This document shows, piece after piece, positions 51,696 through 58,896 of a stretch of 58,896 nt of DNA. Both the position numbers and the translations under genes were made by a program. Source of the DNA: Lentisphaerota bacterium (GTDB lineage Bacteria; Verrucomicrobiota; Lentisphaeria; Victivallales; UBA1829). Within the stretch, counting starts at the first letter, position 1, and the number at the start of each line of letters is the position of its first letter. The stretch is taken from positions 1-58,896 of the forward strand of contig SUWI01000003.1 in assembly GCA_015061565.1 (NCBI GenBank), written 5' to 3'. Below the pieces are notes generated by a model. That model was not told the origin of the DNA. It did no database searches and saw nothing but the letters and a program-made list of their open reading frames with translations.

Positions 51696-53238
51696 CGGGG
51701 ACGACGCTTTCGTGCAGGGGATCGATACGCAGTCTCAGGTGGCAATTTGGGCGATAAACCATCTCAATTCGCGGCAGATTTCGAAACTGGGCCTGACGCA
51801 CATTCCGGGTGGCGCGGCCGACGCATCCGGCATGAAAATACTCCGTGACACGGGATGCGGCCTGACCCTGGAAAATAATATCGCAATTGAACCGATAATT
51901 GTCCCTCTGGACGGATCCCAGCCGTTAGCGCCGACTCTCCCCCAAAGGGAGTTGTATAACGTCCCCGCGAACAATATTTTGCTGGCACTCAATGACATGA
52001 CTAAAGGGTTCGATCCGGTCTATACTGCCAATAGTCTCGGATTGTTCAAGCGGATCATGGATAAAGTGTCCGGGCCGAAACTGTGCCGCGAATTCCGGGA
52101 ACCTCAGATTCCGGTTCCCGGCCTTTTCAACATGGAATGCCGCGATGCAGAAGGTAATTTTACGGGGCGGTACGTCCTGTTCAATGGATCTGTTTTCGAG
52201 GCGAAAATATTCAAATACACCGACTCGCCGGACGGCGCATATTTCCACTTTGCTCCGAGCAAAAGTGCGATTTATATCCCGCAGAATTGCAATGGCTGTT
52301 TCACCACGAATGCAAATATCGCTGTCTGCAATCCCGGTATGGGCTGGCTCTGCACTGCGGACGGGGTGGAGAACCTGGACTGGGAGATCATCCGGCGCTT
52401 CGGTAAAAGCGCCCGGCTGACCTGGACCGTTTTTCCGGACGATCCGCTCCTGACCAGGAACAATTTCGCCGAAGCTTTTGCCATCGTCACCGAGGCCAAG
52501 CGCCAAGGGATCGAAATGAAGATGCTCAAGGCAACGGCACGCGAGAAGAAATCTGGCGATTTCTGGGAAGCCGAAGAAGAATTACTCCCGGATCAGTCAG
52601 TCAAAAAGCTGGCCCGGAATTACGGTATCAGAATCGATCCTGTTTGGAAAAATGGTCTGCCTGGCGAGATTGACTTTGATGAAGAACCCCAGGTGCGGCA
52701 GGTGACGCCATTCTGGGATGGAAATATCTTTGCGGAATTTTACGGAAAAAAATCCGATGAATTTATGCTGGAATTATTCTCACTGGTGTTCTCCAATTGG
52801 GGTCCCTTCGACCGAATCTGGCTCATCATCGATAGTCAGGATAAGCAGTTGGCTCAAAAAGCCAGGCGAGCGGTAATGACTCAATTAAAAGTGGCGACAT
52901 TCGAGATTTTCGATGATTTGGAAGGCTTTCAAAAGGAAATCTGGACCGAATCCGATTTGATATTCATCGTTGCTCCGGAAAAGAGTATTCCTGACGGAGT
53001 GTTCGACAAGTGTGCGAATATGAACGTACCAATCGGGATTTTCTCCGGTAAAGAGGAGCAGAATTTCCTTCTGGAGGGGTATGGCGTGACAAAGATTATC
53101 GTAAAAAAATTCTCAGGTTCAGAAAGAGTTTTCTGTATTAAAAACATGAAAAATGGAAAGATCGAAAAATGCAAGTTCCATCTGGGGGCCGTGATAGCTA
53201 CTCCGGGAACGGAAGACGATATGAGCAAAGGAGAATAA
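51676..53238 (+). CDS. Hypothetical 520-residue protein of the MoxR/vWA module
   Basis: No known motif is evident. The first 290 residues have mixed beta/alpha composition (GKSARLTWTVFPDDPLLTRN), and the last 180 contain WLIIDSQDKQLAQKARRAVM and SDLIFIVAPEKSIPDG, the look of a Rossmann-like fold. It starts inside the previous gene and ends 4 bases before the AAA ATPase. The tight coupling suggests that its product works with the ATPase, perhaps as a substrate-recognition or effector protein. The function is unknown. Confidence 0.6.
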   Translation: MLITKNNGDDAFVQGIDTQSQVAIWAINHLNSRQISKLGLTHIPGGAADASGMKILRDTGCGLTLENNIAIEPIIVPLDGSQPLAPTLPQRELYNVPANNILLALNDMTKGFDPVYTANSLGLFKRIMDKVSGPKLCREFREPQIPVPGLFNMECRDAEGNFTGRYVLFNGSVFEAKIFKYTDSPDGAYFHFAPSKSAIYIPQNCNGCFTTNANIAVCNPGMGWLCTADGVENLDWEIIRRFGKSARLTWTVFPDDPLLTRNNFAEAFAIVTEAKRQGIEMKMLKATAREKKSGDFWEAEEELLPDQSVKKLARNYGIRIDPVWKNGLPGEIDFDEEPQVRQVTPFWDGNIFAEFYGKKSDEFMLELFSLVFSNWGPFDRIWLIIDSQDKQLAQKARRAVMTQLKVATFEIFDDLEGFQKEIWTESDLIFIVAPEKSIPDGVFDKCANMNVPIGIFSGKEEQNFLLEGYGVTKIIVKKFSGSERVFCIKNMKNGKIEKCKFHLGAVIATPGTEDDMSKGE

Positions 53239-53242
53239 ACCA

Positions 53243-54307
53243 ATGAACACAACAGTGAAAAAAGCAAAGTCGATCCTGGACAAATTCGTCAAGAACCAGC
53301 TCGCCGGAGGTGCTTCGCAGCCTGTGATGCTGTGGGGCCCTCCGGGGATCGGGAAAAGTGACATCGTCAAATCGGTCGCCCAAGAATCCAGTATCGAACT
53401 GCGGGACATCCGTCTGGCTCAGCAGGACCCGGTTGATCTCCGCGGCGTGCCCACCGTAGAGGCCGGTCAGACCAAGTGGGCGACGCCGAGCTGTTTCCCG
53501 ACCGATCCGGAGTCAGCTGGAATCATCTTCCTGGACGAACTCTCTGCAGCCGACCCATCCATCCAAGTCGCAGCCTACCAGCTCCTGCTGGATCGGCGAA
53601 TCGGCGAATACATCGTGCCGTCCAAGTGGATGATTGTCGCGGCTGGCAACCGAGCCGAGGACAATGCGGTCTCTCTGCCCATGTCGTCGGCACTGGCGAA
53701 CCGGATGATGCATCTTGAACTTCATGCCGAACCGGAGGAATGGGCCCGGTGGGCAAGCGAACACGGTCTTGATCCTTCGTTGATTGGGTTCATCCGTTTT
53801 CGTCCGGAGATGCTTTTCGCTCCCGGCGAGAACTGTGAACGCGGCTGGCCTTCGCCCCGCAGCTGGACAAGCGTGTCCAAAGTCCTGGAAATCGGTCTTG
53901 ACGATGACGAGCTGTCCCCCTGTATCGCAGGCCTGGTCGGGGATGGGGCCGCGGCGCAGTTCCTGGCATACCGCAAGCAGTTCAGGGCACTGGGCGATGT
54001 GCGGGCTATGATGCTCGATCCAGGCAAGCCGCTCAAGCTTAACGACAGAAAGCCGGATGTTTGCTACGCGCTGGCCTCCGCACTCGCCTACTGGGTGGGG
54101 CGTGGTTCCTCCCCGGAGGAGACTTCTCTGCTGCTCGACGGCTTTTTCCGGCTGTCTATGTCGCTGCCTGCGACCTTTGCTGTGTTGGCCATGATTGACG
54201 TACTGGAAAAAGATAAAGATGGGGTTCTGTCCGAACAGATGACCGCGCATCCCGATTTCACCGCGTGGCAGGCCCGTTTCGGTAACAATCTGAACAGGCG
54301 GAGATGA
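53243..54307 (+). CDS. MoxR-like AAA+ ATPase
   Basis: Walker A is WGPPGIGKSDIVKSVA and Walker B is IIFLDELSAADPSIQVAAYQ, with the MoxR-type sensor 1 AAGNRAED and the arginine-finger region ALANRMMHLEL. A winged-helix or lid part follows (PSPRSWTSVSKVLE). Such ATPases load or remodel a vWA/metallopeptidase partner, encoded here 4 bases downstream. Length, 354 residues, is typical. It is the energy-using part of the module; the client is unknown. Confidence 0.9.
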   Translation: MNTTVKKAKSILDKFVKNQLAGGASQPVMLWGPPGIGKSDIVKSVAQESSIELRDIRLAQQDPVDLRGVPTVEAGQTKWATPSCFPTDPESAGIIFLDELSAADPSIQVAAYQLLLDRRIGEYIVPSKWMIVAAGNRAEDNAVSLPMSSALANRMMHLELHAEPEEWARWASEHGLDPSLIGFIRFRPEMLFAPGENCERGWPSPRSWTSVSKVLEIGLDDDELSPCIAGLVGDGAAAQFLAYRKQFRALGDVRAMMLDPGKPLKLNDRKPDVCYALASALAYWVGRGSSPEETSLLLDGFFRLSMSLPATFAVLAMIDVLEKDKDGVLSEQMTAHPDFTAWQARFGNNLNRRR

Positions 54308-54311
54308 ACCG

Positions 54312-55733
54312 ATGAATGGACACGATCCTTTTGGGGTGCTGGTCCAGGAGGACCGCATGGAACTCCTCCTCCGGTATCCTTTTCTCGGGCGGGTCATCTG
54401 TCAGTGCGAACTGGTGCCGGTAAAATCGCCGAATGCGCCGGTCGCATGTAACGACTGCCGCCGCATCTATCTTTCGGAAACGGCATACACGACGCTGTCT
54501 CCTGATGCCCGCTTGCTGGTCCTGGCACACGAGGTCCTTCATATCACACTGCGCCACGCCTTCCGGAAGGGAAATCGCGATGAAGAGCGTTTCAGCTTTG
54601 CCGCCGATGCGGAAATCTTCCCCTTGCTGCGCGGTGAGTTTCCTCAAGCGTTACTCCGAGGGTATAAAAAAGCTTGGGACGGCTTGACTGCCGAGGAGAT
54701 CTACGAGCTTCTGCCGAAAAAACCTCCGGAAATGCCGCCGAAACATTACTTTCCAATGATTACGCCGGATGCCAATCCCATACGCATGAAGGATGGAATT
54801 CCCCTCGGCGACAATGGTGATTCTCGCAATGATTCCGATGACGTCATGTCCCCCAGTTCCGGCTGTGATGAAGCGAGAGAACAGAATGAAAATACAGAAT
54901 GCAGAAATAATCGATCTGGAAATCCGAAAAATGATACCAATGAAAATAATCCGGACGAGGGCGGTGATCAGACAGGCAAAAAAACTGGTGATGCATCAGG
55001 CAACAGCAATGGGACTGGTGACCGCAGCACCAATGGCAGTGCCGGGGAGTGTGCGGGTCAGTGTGATCCGCAGCCTGCCTTTGATGCCGATACCGAGATG
55101 TTCTGCCGTCAGCTTTCGGCCGAGGCTGAATTGGCGCTCAAGACAATGGGCGGCAGGGGCAATGATCCCGGGAATCTGCTCCGGCTCCTGGAAAAAATCA
55201 ACAATTCTCACGTCGACTGGAAGAGCCTGCTGCGTCAGTTCATTCGCGAGGTGCGCGGCGGTTCTTACCGCTGGCTGCCGCCCAATCGCCGTTTTATATC
55301 CAAGGGGCTCTATCTCCCAGGCCGTAGGCAGAAGATGTTCCGGGGCGTGGTCGCGCTGGATACATCAGGAAGTACCGTCGAGGCTCTGCCTGATTTTGTC
55401 GGCGAGGTGGAGCGTCTGATGCGTTCGTTCGGTAAATTCGAGCTGACGGTCATCGAATGTGATGCTAAGGTCGGTAACGTCACGTTGGTGTCCTCGAATA
55501 CCCAGCCGCACGACTGGCGCAAGCATCGGTTCAGCGGTGGCGGCGGGACCGACTTCACCCCTGTCTTCGAATACATCAAGGGCAAAAGGATCCGGCCCGA
55601 TGTCCTGCTGTTCTTCACGGATGGGGATGGGTCCTGTCCCCAGGCGAATCCCGGCTATCCGGTTTTGTGGCTGCTTACTGAAAACGGTGAGCCTCCCGTG
55701 TCGTGGGGCGTTCACATAAAAATGAAAGGCTGA
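54312..55733 (+). CDS. DUF2201-like metallopeptidase/vWA protein
   Basis: The N-terminal 100 residues hold a zinc-peptidase-like HExxH motif (HEVLH, 73-77) with a following ADAEI acidic segment. A long Asn/Asp/Gly-rich linker covers about residues 155-260. The C-terminal 200 residues are a vWA-like domain with DTSGS, GGGGTDFTP and FTDGDG as the MIDAS site. This is the known DUF2201 architecture, the usual partner of MoxR ATPases. It lies 4 bases after the MoxR gene. Whether the peptidase motif is active cannot be judged by eye. Confidence 0.85.
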   Translation: MNGHDPFGVLVQEDRMELLLRYPFLGRVICQCELVPVKSPNAPVACNDCRRIYLSETAYTTLSPDARLLVLAHEVLHITLRHAFRKGNRDEERFSFAADAEIFPLLRGEFPQALLRGYKKAWDGLTAEEIYELLPKKPPEMPPKHYFPMITPDANPIRMKDGIPLGDNGDSRNDSDDVMSPSSGCDEAREQNENTECRNNRSGNPKNDTNENNPDEGGDQTGKKTGDASGNSNGTGDRSTNGSAGECAGQCDPQPAFDADTEMFCRQLSAEAELALKTMGGRGNDPGNLLRLLEKINNSHVDWKSLLRQFIREVRGGSYRWLPPNRRFISKGLYLPGRRQKMFRGVVALDTSGSTVEALPDFVGEVERLMRSFGKFELTVIECDAKVGNVTLVSSNTQPHDWRKHRFSGGGGTDFTPVFEYIKGKRIRPDVLLFFTDGDGSCPQANPGYPVLWLLTENGEPPVSWGVHIKMKG

Positions 55734-55736
55734 AAA

Positions 55737-56615
55737 ATGGAAGATGATAAGAAAACATGGGAAGATCTGAAGAATGCAGTCCTGAGCGGCATTATCCCTG
55801 ACCATGATGGGAACTTGCTGCCGGAAGACACTCCCCTTGCCGACAAAATAATCCTGCTTGAGCTGGCACGGAAGATAGCCATAGCCAGCGGACTGGACCT
55901 CTCTACTCTTGAAACACGTAAAGACTTCGCGGAATGGGTTACAGACAGACGACCTGATCCTACACGGAATCAGTGGCTGTGGCTTTACTGGAAAATTGGT
56001 CCCAAACGTCATGAATGTCCTGTGGATAAAATCGTCGGCATCATGGCCGGACGAGATGCCCTGCTGCCGTTCCTTCGGTCAGCACCCGATCTGCGGCTGG
56101 CCGGATGCTATGAAAAGTTCTTCGAAGGTGATACGGATGACGAACCGGCTGATGAACTGCCATACCCTCAACTTGAAGAGGCCATCAAGAGTGATATCCC
56201 GGCCAAGCTGAGTGTCTTGCGCCTTATATGCCGGGGTGTTACCGATGAGCAGCTGATGGACCGTGCTGTGACCCTGGGGAAACCTGCAGTCGCCTGCTCC
56301 CTGCTGAAATCGTTCCCGTCAGAACAGCGGATTCCAAAGCTTGTGAAAATCCTGCGGCACTGGGAAAAACCGGAAGAACTGATCGGCAAAGCGGTGGCAG
56401 CGTTCGGTGACGAGCTGGTCTCCTGGCACGATGATTACGGCAACGGCTTCTTCTGGTATCTTTACGCCCATGAAAAACCGGTCTTCCCAGCGGTCATCAG
56501 CGCTATCCCTGAAACGATCATAGACGCCACTTGGGAACGGCCTAATCGCTATGGGATCGCTCCGTCCGATCTGTGGAGCTTTTACCGGGAAGGATTGGTT
56601 CTGCCGAAGAGCTGA
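55737..56615 (+). CDS. Hypothetical protein, last gene of the MoxR/vWA module
   Basis: This 292-residue protein is acidic and largely helical, without a signal peptide or membrane helix. Segments such as LARKIAIASGLDLSTLETRK and CSLLKSFPSEQRIPKLVKIL suggest short helical repeats of ARM/HEAT type, but no family is recognised. It starts 3 bases after the vWA gene and ends just before a strong terminator, so it closes the operon. Helical-repeat proteins often bridge complexes, which would suit this position; that is inference. Confidence 0.6.
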   Translation: MEDDKKTWEDLKNAVLSGIIPDHDGNLLPEDTPLADKIILLELARKIAIASGLDLSTLETRKDFAEWVTDRRPDPTRNQWLWLYWKIGPKRHECPVDKIVGIMAGRDALLPFLRSAPDLRLAGCYEKFFEGDTDDEPADELPYPQLEEAIKSDIPAKLSVLRLICRGVTDEQLMDRAVTLGKPAVACSLLKSFPSEQRIPKLVKILRHWEKPEELIGKAVAAFGDELVSWHDDYGNGFFWYLYAHEKPVFPAVISAIPETIIDATWERPNRYGIAPSDLWSFYREGLVLPKS

Positions 56616-56617
56616 CC

Positions 56618-57268
56618 TTATGAATCTGCCCCTTCTGCTTCATCGTGGAAGGGGTTTTTTACTTCTTTGGGGAGTTTTCCATACTGCGATATGAAGAACT
56701 TGCGGGTGGTGCTGGGCGTGGTATCTTCTGAGATGTATTTGGTGACGTATGCCATCTGCCGGATCATCATGCCTCTGGTGGCCTCAAAGTCTTCCGTCCC
56801 CCTTGACAGCATATAGCCGTTAGGACGCATATTCCCGTCTTTATCTTTGGTGCAGGGATAGACCAGCTGCCTCTCGTGTATATCCTCCTGCGTCATCCCC
56901 AGCGCATTACCCCAGTGCCTCTCTGCCTTTTCGATGATCCTCTGTCTGCTTTCGTGATTCTTCGCGTTGGTTACAATATCAAGATGGTAGTGCTGATGTG
57001 GTTGATCCTTCTGTTCTCTTCTGGCTATATACTGCGGATCATACCCCTCCCTTCTCAGTTCTTTCGTTAAGCCTTGTAATGTTCTGGAAAAATCTCTGTT
57101 GCTTCCATCTGTCTTCATCTCCTGCGGGTATCTGAAATCCATTCTCGTCTGCATCACTTTCCTATGTTTCCGGCTCATGGTATCCAGCAATTCCATTCCT
57201 TTTTCCAGATAGCGTTTGTAGAAACTATATCCAGTGTCTTGCTGTTCAATAATCTTTTTCCTTGGCAT
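56618..57268 (-). CDS. Inovirus Gp2 / YagK-YfjJ-like replication protein
   Basis: The segment RMDFRYP, a YIARREQKDQPHQHYHLDIV stretch with an HxH pair, and GMTQED-type later helices fit the Gp2/YagK-YfjJ family, which shares the HUH-like histidine motif of rolling-circle initiators. AGAGGA lies six bases before the ATG. It is convergent with the MoxR module, the stops being three bases apart. Its presence alongside an SF3 helicase suggests that the element has a replication stage. Family assignment is moderate. Confidence 0.7.
   Translation of the reverse strand: MPRKKIIEQQDTGYSFYKRYLEKGMELLDTMSRKHRKVMQTRMDFRYPQEMKTDGSNRDFSRTLQGLTKELRREGYDPQYIARREQKDQPHQHYHLDIVTNAKNHESRQRIIEKAERHWGNALGMTQEDIHERQLVYPCTKDKDGNMRPNGYMLSRGTEDFEATRGMMIRQMAYVTKYISEDTTPSTTRKFFISQYGKLPKEVKNPFHDEAEGADS
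56629..56660 (+). terminator. Intrinsic terminator of the MoxR/vWA operon
   Basis: CCCCTTC (56629-56635) and GAAGGGG (56648-56654) pair around a 12-base loop and are followed by six T on the plus strand. It lies 14 bases after the last stop of the operon and is embedded in the 3' coding end of the opposite-strand Gp2-like gene. Confidence 0.8.
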
Positions 57269-57854
57269 CGTAATCCTCTGTCTGTTAATCTTTTCTTTTT
57301 TATTCGAATCTCATATGTAAGGTTCTGTTGTTATGTCATGAAGGGTGTTATTCATGGAAGTGTTATTCATTGATGTGTATTATATAGAATCCCCCCTGCC
57401 GTATATGCTCAATTGCACCTTGATTTTGATTCCCGAGTTAGTTCCCGTCATATTATACCTGCTGCGAAGATGTAAGACCAAGGCTTTACTCCGGCAAGTG
57501 AACCTGCGCGTAGGTCATTGTGGGGAGCCGCGCAAAACAATGGAACTGATCTGAAAACTGTCTGTATGGAATATAACGTCGATCCTGAAAGAATCAGCAA
57601 ATCAGATTGCTGGCGAATGACGCACGAATCAAACAAGCAATCCGGCTATGAGAACTAAATCCGGTGAACTTGTCGGAGTTATTTTCACCATCTTTACAGG
57701 TGATATTGGGTTGGAAAGCTGCCGTTGGATTTCCCCAGCTGGGGAAGCAATGGAGACTCTTAATGTTCCAATCCGCCAAGTTGTCCATTTAAGAATTTTG
57801 ATCTCTACTGCCGACCTCTTCCCTTTTCGAGGGGAAGAGGCCGGGGTCCTTTTG
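57269..57854. other. Intergenic stretch with no supported gene
   Basis: Short open frames on both strands have no ribosome site or recognisable sequence. The only notable element is the inverted repeat at 57815-57840. The stretch could hold an origin, a small RNA or decayed genes; nothing decides. Confidence 0.4.
57815..57840. terminator. Inverted repeat, possible terminator
   Basis: CCTCTTCCC and GGGAAGAGG form a 9-bp stem with an 8-base loop, 15 bases beyond the stop of the minus-strand gene ending at 57855. No U-run follows on that strand, so its role is uncertain. Confidence 0.45.
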
Positions 57855-58340
57855 TCATAAGGAGCGGGAATATCCAAAAGTGTGCTGGTAAAAAGGCGTC
57901 GTTGGGGAAACTGGAATCGGGGGAAATACATTTGATAACCAGGTCTCGATATCGGGCAGGACGCACTGATTGACCGAAACGCTGCTGATTATACGAAGCC
58001 GAGCTGAACCGGGTAAAAGCCGGAAAACGATCTGCTGGATGCACCCGGGAGGGCAATCGTAATGGCAGAGGAAGAGAATATATGCGTCTTGTGTAGGATT
58101 GTATTGCCAGCAGTATTGAGGCTGGACACCCTTGCGGAGAAGAGTGATCCGGAGCGCATTCAGATAACTCCGCAGCGCCTCTTTGGAGATGCCAGACAAA
58201 CGAAAAATTTGAAGCCGGACCGAACCGAACTTCTGGACATAGCGCGTCATTATTTCCGAAACTCTTGCTGCTGCCGGGCTGCTTTGCGGGATTGAACTTG
58301 CTTCCATGCAGCGGGCCATCTCGTTTTCAATTTCGTCCAT
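57855..58340 (-). CDS. Hypothetical protein of the integrative element
   Basis: The start at 58340 has AGGGA six bases upstream, better than the ATGs further up (to 58394). The 161-residue product has a helical N-terminal half (ASSIPQSSPAAARVSEIMTR) and a cysteine-containing C-terminal half (YILFLCHYDCPPGCIQQIVF). I do not recognise it. It is divergent from the gene at 58503, so the 160 bases between should hold promoters for both. Confidence 0.5.
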   Translation of the reverse strand: MDEIENEMARCMEASSIPQSSPAAARVSEIMTRYVQKFGSVRLQIFRLSGISKEALRSYLNALRITLLRKGVQPQYCWQYNPTQDAYILFLCHYDCPPGCIQQIVFRLLPGSARLRIISSVSVNQCVLPDIETWLSNVFPPIPVSPTTPFYQHTFGYSRSL

Positions 58341-58502
58341 TTTTGTCCCTTTCATGTTGGTGTTCATAAAATGACTCCCGGCTCTGGAATTCACTGCTTC
58401 TAAGCTCGAAAATCAGCTGTTGACAAATCTTTTTACAAATGTGTTTGATTATTATATGCGGAATGAACCGCATAAAAAAAACATCATTAAAGAGGTGCGA
58501 TC

Positions 58503-58880
58503 ATGCCTACAGTTGAAATTCTCAAGAAACGCGTCGGGTCCAGCGGAAATTACACCACGATCAAGGTGACCAGTGAGATCGCGTTGGACGATTCGGCGGA
58601 ATTCAGACGGATTCAAGCACGGATGAACCAGTTATTGGACGAGGAACTGACGAAAGATCAGCCGAGACGCTTTATCCAGATGGATCCAGCTCCGCAGGTT
58701 CAGACGCGGAATTCAAATGAAAAGACCGCATCGGAAAAACAGGTTCGTTGTCTGAAAGCGATCATCCGTGAACAGCGGCTTTCAGAGGAAGATATCTGCC
58801 GGGAAAATCATGTCGAAAGCCTCGAAAAACTTCCCGGCAAGACGTGCTGGCAAATCATCAACGACCTGAAAAATGGATAA
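58503..58880 (+). CDS. Hypothetical protein of the integrative element, DNA-metabolism-like C-terminus
   Basis: AGAGGTG lies upstream of the ATG. The C-terminal 50 residues (ASEKQVRCLKAIIREQRLSE, then SLEKLPGKTCWQIINDLKN) match the short helical tail found on many phage recombination and ssDNA-binding proteins. The N-terminal 70 residues may be a small beta domain. The family is not named with confidence. It is complete within the window. Confidence 0.6.
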   Translation: MPTVEILKKRVGSSGNYTTIKVTSEIALDDSAEFRRIQARMNQLLDEELTKDQPRRFIQMDPAPQVQTRNSNEKTASEKQVRCLKAIIREQRLSEEDICRENHVESLEKLPGKTCWQIINDLKNG

Positions 58881-58896
58881 TCTCTGGAAAGGACAG

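Larger units (their letters stand above)
46729..58896 (+). mobile_element. Integrative element in tRNA-Leu, right end outside the window
   Basis: A tyrosine integrase begins 112 bases after the 3' end of an intact tRNA-Leu gene, the classic layout for tRNA-integrated elements. The genes that follow (iteron region, excisionase-like HTH, SF3 primase-helicase, Gp2/YagK-type protein) are typical of phage- or plasmid-derived elements. I searched the rest of the window by eye for a repeat of the tRNA 3' end and found none, so attR must lie beyond 58896. Confidence 0.7.

Noticed and set aside
57345..57554. 69-residue open frame
   Set aside because: No ribosome site, no recognisable sequence, and it contains odd runs of hydrophobic and basic residues; treated as non-coding.
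58341..58896. attR copy of the tRNA-Leu 3' end near the window end
   Set aside because: I looked for the tRNA-Leu 3'-end pattern (CTTCGGCACCA) from 48 kb to the end and found no match.

Overview
The window looks like a chromosome segment of a Lentisphaerota-type (Victivallis-like) bacterium. This is inferred from secreted glycoside hydrolases paired with AraC regulators and DUF1559-like pseudopilins, from a DUF4838 enzyme, and from overall gene content; no rRNA or other marker gene confirms it. Most host promoters share one pattern, TTGNNN, 16-17 bases, TATATT.

Layout. (1) 1-5.2 kb: the end of an alpha/beta-hydrolase-like gene, an Lrp/AsnC regulator, and a divergent operon encoding an ornithine racemase fused to a degenerate arginase domain, an EamA-type transporter and a small esterase. 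(2) 5.3-9.6 kb: an AraC regulator divergent from a pseudopilin and a secreted DUF4838 enzyme. (3) 9.7-22.9 kb: a nine-gene minus-strand operon with a GTPase-associated GAP1-N2-like protein, a zinc-ribbon P-loop GTPase, a MotA/TolQ/ExbB-like channel, two MotB/TolR-like subunits and a membrane-tethered vWA protein. This resembles a GTPase-centred conflict or surveillance system and is the strongest candidate for an undescribed system. (4) 23.2-28.7 kb: a frameshifted DUF488 gene, two acetolactate decarboxylases (one a predicted lipoprotein), a 20-residue-repeat secreted protein, and an intact insertion sequence with 8-bp target duplication. (5) 28.7-44 kb: a carbohydrate locus on the minus strand (pseudopilin, three large glycosidase-type proteins, a GH42-like unknown, cupin, amidohydrolase, GH4) with a divergent AraC regulator. 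(6) 44-46.5 kb: housekeeping ComM/YifB-type ATPase and a ROK kinase. (7) 46.6 kb to the end: tRNA-Leu(CAA) followed by a tyrosine integrase and an integrative element that runs past the window end. It carries 20-bp iterons, an SF3 primase-helicase, a Gp2/YagK-type protein and a five-gene MoxR-AAA/DUF2201-vWA module.

How the parts work together. The racemase operon probably handles a basic amino acid under the divergent Lrp regulator. The two AraC-pseudopilin-hydrolase cassettes look like parallel sugar-responsive modules; in the larger one extracellular enzymes release saccharides, and the signal-less rhamnosidase, the GH4 enzyme and the small cupin and amidohydrolase may process them inside the cell. 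The GTPase operon and the MoxR/vWA module are two unrelated NTPase-plus-vWA systems in one window, one chromosomal and one on an integrative element.

Limits: all family names come from reading motifs by eye; no searches or structure predictions were run.
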